NCBI GenBank assembly: GCA_023846275.1
Contig: CM043870.1
Coordinates: 6,881,527 to 6,945,526 of the forward strand
Length of the DNA: 64,000 bases
Source: Vanilla planifolia
Lineage: Eukaryota; Streptophyta; Magnoliopsida; Asparagales; Orchidaceae
Reading direction: 5' to 3'
Positions 58,351-64,000 of this stretch are shown piece after piece. The notes beneath the pieces were generated by a model. It was not told the DNA's origin. It was given only the letters and a program-made list of their open reading frames with translations, and ran no database searches. Position 1 is the first letter of the stretch. Each line of letters starts with the position of its first letter. The position numbers and the translations under genes are program-made.

Positions 58351-60572
58351 AATTTTACCACTCATTTTGTTTTCATTTTAGTTTAAAATTGATTAAAACA
58401 TGAACCATTGATACTTCTAATGCTTTTTAATTAATGTGAAGTCAAATTTTGTTATTCAGTTATGTAAACTCATAAGATAGAAAGTAAACCAAGTAAGCAA
58501 ATGTTATTCATGAAGTGTGTGAAAGAGTAAGAAGATGCTTGATGTATGTTTTAATATTCTACCAAAGTAATGCACATAAAGATGTGCTCTAGATAAATGC
58601 CATCCCAAGAACAATGTCCACACTCTTATGAAAGTTGAGCCAACCAATATCTTTGACCATAGATAATGCTTGTTAATTTTGTTCATCATATTCTCAATAC
58701 ACACTAATAAATATAATTAAATGATTTTGTTATCATCAAATCATCACATAAGAATATAAAGTTAACAATTCTTTTTTTCTCAAATCAGGCTAAAGAGCCC
58801 TACATTTTTCTCTTATTCTAATCCAATCCATCGGGCATTTAATTCAATTTATTTAAACATACAGTACACTATGTATTATTATACCAATTAGTTTTTTTTC
58901 TTTAAATTCATTTTGATTGAATAAACTTTTATTTTCATTTTCATTATTAGTTTTTAAATACACTCATAATCTTAACAAATATTTAATTATGCTCTCTAAC
59001 ATCTTATTATCAATTAATCTTTAAAATTGTATGACCTTTTTCAATTGTAATTCATTTGGGATTAAACTTGGGTTATTAGGGATATCATTTGAGCATATTT
59101 GCAAACTTTTGAGAACCCATAAATTTTTCTAAGTATATAGCTTTATGGTATAATAAGGATTTAAAATTCCTTTTTAATTTTAAGGACCAAATGTGGATAA
59201 ACTAATTATCCTAAATTTTGATAAGAAAAGCAAGAAATTCTATCATTAAAATAATGCTCATGAATCAAGGCATGTGTCACACCCCACCTAGTACAAGAAA
59301 TTTTATCTTTAAATAATTAAGCCTAAACAAAAACAGTTATAAAAATTATCAATCCAATCCCCTCTATCATATCATATTATATGATTGCTATCAATAGTAT
59401 GTCAATCAGGTGAATCACAACTCTTTAGATTTTTTAAAATGATTCCATTTCAAACAATCTGAAATGCTAAATAGAGTTTGATTATGCAGTCCAATGAATG
59501 TTCCCATACCATACGATTTTCTCATAATTGTAGGAATACATCTGAATTTCTTTTTAATGTTCTACTCTTTTATAGTTTTGAAATCTTTGCTATGATTATG
59601 AGTTGAGCTAAATAGGTTTTAGAATTCATTCTTTCTCACTCCCAAGTCCTTTTCTCGTCTCTCGTTATACTCCATAACCCTCTCTTTTTTTCTTAGTCTT
59701 TCACTTTTTTGCTAATAGGTAACAAGAGAAGGATTTGGTTTAGTTCTTTATATTAGTAAAAGATTTAATAAAATATTCATTCTCTTCTTTTTCTTTGTTT
59801 TTAAAAATTCATAAAAAAAATTAAAATGACTTCTAATGTTAGATCCAACTATTTTTTTTTAGCATATATTTTAAGGCTCCCAAAATTAAAATAATTCTCA
59901 AATCCCATATTGGTAACACTTGCATTTGAGGAGCAAAAGGATTAAGGATTGACTTGTAATTAATATATAGACATCATATAAATATAATAAAATAATTAAT
60001 TTTAATAATTCATATCAATTTAAAATATACTCCAATTGACTTGAAACAATTCTATTAGATTTATTTTTGAGAATTCCATCTAAAAATATTTTAATTTTAT
60101 AATTTCAAAATACTTGTTGAATAACACGTATTACAAAGTCTATTATAAAAATCTTTATATCAACTTTTTAAACAAAATTCTTGCATTACATTTCAAATTT
60201 ATATGTATAAAATATTTAACAAATATTTTATAATAAAATTAAAAATTCAAGATTTTATAAGTATCCTTCAAAATTTGTACAAATTTTTTCTCCCTCTTCA
60301 ATCAACGATCATATTTCCAACAGCTTTGTCACATTTAAGGATAAGATGAGCCGGAAAAGTAGAGCTCTAAAAAAGGGAAGTCGACCGTTTTATTTAATGA
60401 GAAGTTGACGTTGAGTTGATATTTTTAAATCAGAGTGACGAAAATCCTTTCAGTTTAATAAATAAAACAATGAAAAATATTTTCCCACAACTGCATTCAC
60501 ATGCCACACGAGATGTCATCTCTTTTAGCCATAGAAAACGTCTTCCGTGGAAACCTTAAAAACCGTCCAAAT

Positions 60573-60603
60573 ACACGTGTGACGTCAGATGCTTTTCCAC
60601 GTG
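60573..60603. promoter_or_regulatory. Two G-boxes and a TGACGTCA palindrome
   Basis: ACACGTGT (60,573-60,580) abuts TGACGTCA (60,580-60,587), sharing one base. A second CACGTG lies at 60,598-60,603. These are canonical plant bZIP/bHLH sites (ABRE-type G-box and C-box). They lie 325-355 bp before the first in-frame ATG of the CTR1-like gene, where GC content rises. Confidence 0.7.
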
Positions 60604-60754
60604 TAAGTCTTCATCGCCGGACAAATCTGAACGCGCGCCATTTTTTAAACTTTCTTCTCCCGGACGGCCGCTAGCCAACGGAAATACCAGTAGCCCTCCG
60701 CCGGCTTCTGGTCACCGCTTTGCCGCCTCAGCTGCGAGTGAGCCGATCCAAGGC

Positions 60755-60762
60755 TTTTATAT
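60755..60762 (+). promoter_or_regulatory. TATA-like box of the CTR1-like gene
   Basis: TTTTATAT in an otherwise GC-rich stretch. If used, transcription would start near 60,785-60,795, which would exclude the ATGs at 60,761 and 60,767. Unconfirmed. Confidence 0.35.
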
Positions 60763-60901
60763 GCAGATGTTTCTGATTTCGTTTACTCGGGACGAGTAAG
60801 CTTTTCTCTCTCTCTTTTTTATTTTATTTCTTGGTTTTGGTGGGGAATTGGATTGGGGGACCAGGTTTTCTACCGGATAGAAGGTGGTTTGCCATCGGAA
60901 G

Positions 60902-60931
60902 ATGCCGGGGACGGACTTGGGGATCCCATGA
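60902..60931 (+). promoter_or_regulatory. Nine-codon uORF overlapping the candidate start
   Basis: ATG at 60,902 (A at -3) encodes MPGTDLGIP and stops at TGA 60,929-60,931, overlapping the first in-frame ATG (60,928) as ATGA. Confidence 0.5.
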
Positions 60932-61497
60932 GGTCGGGGAGAATGCCACAGAGTAGAAGGAACGCTGTTTTTCATAACATCCCATTCACCGCCGGTTCGC
61001 CCGTTTGCGCCGTCGAACGATTGCTTTCTGATCACGAGCACGAGATACATCCCGATCCACAACGTATATCTGAGAGCTATCGGGCACCGTTGCTGCAGTG
61101 GGATGAGTTACAGCAGTCGCTGCCGGACTCGTTGTCCACGATGCCCGTGGAGATGAGGGGTAGGCAGAACCGTGTGCCGGTGCGAGGGCTTTTGAGCGGC
61201 TGTGAGAGTAATGGATCTGTGGAAAACGTCTTTTCTGGGGCAAGTGTGGAGGGGACCACATCGACGACGGATGATGGGAACAGCGACGTCGTTCCGGGGG
61301 ATTTTGGGGTGAGGAAGGAGTTTGGTTCGCGTCACTGGGCTCAAAAAGCGAGGGAAAGCTACTACCTTCAGCTTACTTTGGCGGCCAGGTTGCCATCCCT
61401 GGCGTTCCTCGCTGGGCAGCCTTATCCTTTTCTGGAAGACGCGCAGGAGATTTGCGGCCTGTTTGCTGATAGTATCACCGTGTCTTATCGTCTTTGG
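60928..61497 (+). CDS. CTR1/EDR1-like exon 1
   Basis: 190 codons from ATG 60,928, donor TGG|GTATGC, phase 0. The first ~140 residues are low-complexity, Ser/Arg-rich and poorly conserved; the last 45 enter the EDR1 domain. GC-rich compared with everything upstream. Confidence 0.88.
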
Positions 61498-63543
61498 GTA
61501 TGCTGTTATGATGAAAAAATGTGTGTCCATGGAAAATGGGACTTTTTTGAATGGAATATTGTTTGATTTTTCTTATGTTTTCTTGTCATTAGGTTTGCTT
61601 TAATTGCTAATACTAAGTTATTGAGATGTTGTTTGCTATCTTGCTGAAGAAAATGAAAGAAGTATGTTTGACGTTGATCACTTGCATGAATTGTCTCCTT
61701 GACTTTCTATTGTGTGATGTTCTTCTTCCTACATGAGAATAAATAAACATAATGAAACGTTTCTTCTGTTATGGGCTTTCAGGTCAATGGATGCCTTTTT
61801 TATTCCGATAAAATAACTGATGGATTCTACAACATAATGGGACTGGACCCTTTTTTGTGGGTGTTGTGCAATGATTTGGATGAAGGAAAAAGGTTGCCCA
61901 GCCTAGCCACACTAAAGGAAGTTGATCCTAGTGAATCATCCATGGAGGTTCTACTCATCGATAGAAATGGAGATGCTGAACTCAAGGAACTTGAGGAGAA
62001 GGCATTGGGGTATTATCATTCATATGGATTTACATTGGAGCTTGTGAAACAACTTGCTGATCTTGTTTCTAGATTTATGGGGTAAGAATTTTGTTTTATC
62101 ATACTGTTTCTTTAGCTTCATTCTATCACTTCTAATTGTTCTTCCATTTTCCAAATGCCCAGTGGTGCTTTCCACACTGAGCAAGCAGAACTTTTTGTAC
62201 AATGGAAAAGAAGTACTAATGAGCTGAAAACCACACAGGGGCATGTTGTAATTCACATTGGTAGCCTCTCGTATGGCCTTTGTAGGCACCGTGCCATCCT
62301 TTTCAAGGTAAGCAACCTTTTGCATCATGCTATAAATCCAGGTTTTGCATTTCATTTTTTTTCATCTTATTTAAATTTTTTGTGTTCCAATTCTACTTGT
62401 AAAAAATGTAGATGTAATAGAAAATTTCCCATCATAAAATAAGTTTGAATTAGTTATCTAAAGCTAAAACATAGGCCATGTCAATCAAGATATAAGCTTT
62501 CCAATTCAAGCTTTTTAGTTGAAATTGAAGATTTTGCTATAGGATTTCTCATGAATAAAACTAACTCTCCTGTGTTTCTACTAATTTTTTTTAATTTTGT
62601 ACATATTAATTGCATTCATCTCCCCTTGTGGATTCTTTAAATCTCAGATAATTGATACCAATATTACCATATAAAATCCTTAAAACATGGTGCTTTGTAA
62701 TGGCCATGTAAATTCACTTTGAAGATACAAAGCAGTGGGTTACAACAAAATTTATGCAAAATGAGTTCTTTTTCTAATTATTGCATATGGATTTTGTTAT
62801 AATCAATTTCCTCAAACTAGCTGAATTGATAATCCTGGATATTTTTGGCCTCTGAATGTAATAACCACACAAGTGCAGAATTTTTAAGGAGAATAAAATA
62901 ATATGAAAGACTAGTCCATTACTGAGATTTAATTGGATAGGGAACTTTTTTCTTTATGTTTAAAAAGCTATCCAAGTAAGTCTTTTTTGAATCTTATGGA
63001 AGCCTACTAAAACTTTGGCATTATTTTTAGTTGAACATTTATTTGCTGCAATAAAATTTTACTATAAGGGAAAACCAAACTTGAATTTTGGAACGAAATT
63101 ATTTTTATTGTTGAAATGTTTATGACCATATTAATAATAATGTGTTATTAAATCATCCACACGATCTGGACAAGTAAATAGTCAATCATTGTTGGTGGTG
63201 GAAATTATATTGATTCCAGAATTTAGTAAATTCCTTGTTTTATTCGTCAAGTAAATAATCATTCTAACTTGCATGATATATATTTTATGTAATTTTTTAC
63301 ATTCATTGACACATCTGATATATGAGCAAAAATATCTTTATATGTTGAAAAAAAAAGTAAACATTGACTTTTTAATGTTGTTTTCCTTTATGATCTTAGC
63401 TGGTTCTTTGCTTTTATATATATGCAGGAATTGGCAGACTCTTTAGGTTTGCCATGTAGATTAGCTCAAGGCTGTAAGCATTGCTCATCAACATATCGTA
63501 CATCTTGCCTTGTAAAACTATATAATCATGAACAATCATTAAG
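60928..63543 (+). CDS. CTR1/EDR1-type Raf-like MAPKKK, N-terminal regulatory part (partial)
   Basis: Family: plant Raf-like kinases with an N-terminal EDR1 domain. CTR1 binds ethylene receptors at the ER and phosphorylates EIN2; EDR1 tunes defence and senescence. Exons 60,928-61,497, 61,783-62,081, 62,163-62,307 and 63,428-63,543 join in frame (1,130 nt, about 376 residues) and continue past the window. Motifs: WAQKARESYYLQLTLAARL (about 150-170), VNGCLFYSDKITDGFYNIMG (from 191), EVLLIDRNGDAELKELE, GSLSYGLCRHRAILFKELAD, GCKHCSS. These match the EDR1 domain in order. The kinase domain is not in view, so the exact subgroup is open. Start: first in-frame ATG 60,928 has weak context; ATG 60,943 has A at -3 and may be used instead. 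Confidence 0.9.
61783..62081 (+). CDS. CTR1/EDR1-like exon 2
   Basis: Acceptor TTTCAG, 299 nt, ends two bases into Gly (ATG GG|GTAAG). Encodes VNGCLFYSDK to LVSRFMG, the central EDR1 block. Confidence 0.95.
62163..62307 (+). CDS. CTR1/EDR1-like exon 3
   Basis: Acceptor GCCCAG|T completes Gly; ends phase 0 at AAG|GTAAGC. Contains HIGSLSYGLCRHRAILFK, the most conserved EDR1 motif (papain-like Cys-Arg-His region). Confidence 0.95.
62308..63427. other. CTR1/EDR1-like intron 3 (1.1 kb)
   Basis: AT-rich; nothing recognised. Confidence 0.85.
63428..63543 (+). CDS. CTR1/EDR1-like exon 4
   Basis: Acceptor TATGCAG; encodes ELADSLGLPCRLAQGCKHCS to NHEQSL plus two bases of an Arg codon before donor GTTAGT. 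The next exon (expected to read like EYVVDLVG) lies beyond the window. Confidence 0.93.
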
Positions 63544-64000
63544 GTTAGTTTCAGTTCACTTTTTTGGGGTTCTACTGGATATTTCTGCAACATTTTGTTT
63601 TTTTATTCTGCAAGCTTGCCTTCATTGTTAGGTATTGAGTTTACAAGTTAGTACCTCCCTGCCTTTCATTCAGTGCCTTGTATTGCTTTACTATGAATTA
63701 ATGCCACAATAGTCACTAGTTTCTTGTTAAACAGAAGTATAGCATTTTTCCTTAATTGTCATATTGTTCCTTTTTGCTATTGTTTTAAGTTATGCATTTT
63801 TTAAGAAAATTTGAGTGTTGAGTGCAAATGATATCAGAATTAATCTCATATTGTAAGTTGAGAGAGGTATTAGAATCTTTGTATATAATTGATGTGGTGT
63901 GACTCTTTGTATTAGAATCTTTTCTATATAAGTTTTATATAGAAACTCTCCTTAATAGTGGGTTAAAGCTATGTTATAGTTTAATTGGGATTAAGTGGAG
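63544..64000. other. CTR1/EDR1-like intron 4 (partial)
   Basis: AT-rich; no continuing exon seen before the window ends. Confidence 0.8.

Larger units (their letters stand above)
53473..60540. other. Intergenic DNA between the SPI-like and CTR1-like genes, including 3' UTR
   Basis: The first ~0.8 kb should contain the SPI-like 3' UTR; no strong poly-A signal could be fixed. The rest is AT-rich, with a (TA)n tract (56,242-56,316), a degenerate tandem repeat (about 57,150-58,350) and a TGTCACACCCC word (59,275) of the kind often seen in plant LTR elements. No gene was found. Confidence 0.8.

Noticed and set aside
60986-61530. Minus-strand frames opposite CTR1-like exon 1
   Set aside because: Antisense shadows of a GC-rich coding exon; the plus strand has family motifs and correct splice sites.

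Overview
This is nuclear DNA of a seed plant, most likely a flowering plant. The evidence is two plant-specific protein families split by many GT-AG introns, an AT-rich background, and introns filled with decayed L1 and RTE LINEs and Ty1/copia fossils. I cannot name the species.

Gene 1 (+ strand, enters from the left edge and ends at 53,472) is a BEACH-domain protein of the SPIRRIG/BCHA class. I traced 28 coding exons from 8,865 to 53,472. All have GT-AG junctions with compatible phases, and together they give 7,203 nt, or 2,400 residues plus stop, with no break. About 1,200 N-terminal residues of a typical ~3,600-residue family member must lie upstream of the window. Domain order in the visible part is: alpha-solenoid repeats, a concanavalin A-like lectin fold (exons 5-7), a long helical middle, a PH-BEACH domain (exons 20-21), the BEACH domain (exons 21-26) and C-terminal WD40 repeats (exons 26-28).

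Most of the gene is intron. The intron entering from the left (at least 8.9 kb) holds an antisense L1. Intron 1 (7.6 kb) holds a sense L1 and an RTE-type LINE tail. Intron 5 (13.3 kb) holds an old LTR-LTR copia fossil of SIRE type that appears to sit inside an older copia remnant. Intron 24 (6.9 kb) holds a third copia fossil. Several introns also carry local tandem duplications.

53,473-60,900 is AT-rich intergenic DNA. It contains a (TA)n tract and a degenerate ~85-110 bp tandem repeat built around near-palindromic TCATAT/ATATGA words.

Gene 2 (+ strand, ~60,928 to beyond 64,000) is the N-terminal part of a CTR1/EDR1-type Raf-like MAPKKK. Four exons of its EDR1 regulatory domain are visible; the kinase domain lies beyond the right edge. 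It starts in a sharply GC-richer promoter and first exon, with two G-boxes, a TGACGTCA palindrome and a small uORF whose stop overlaps the first in-frame ATG. The two genes are not known to work together; their adjacency looks incidental. I found no tRNA, rRNA or CRISPR and no clear new biological system.
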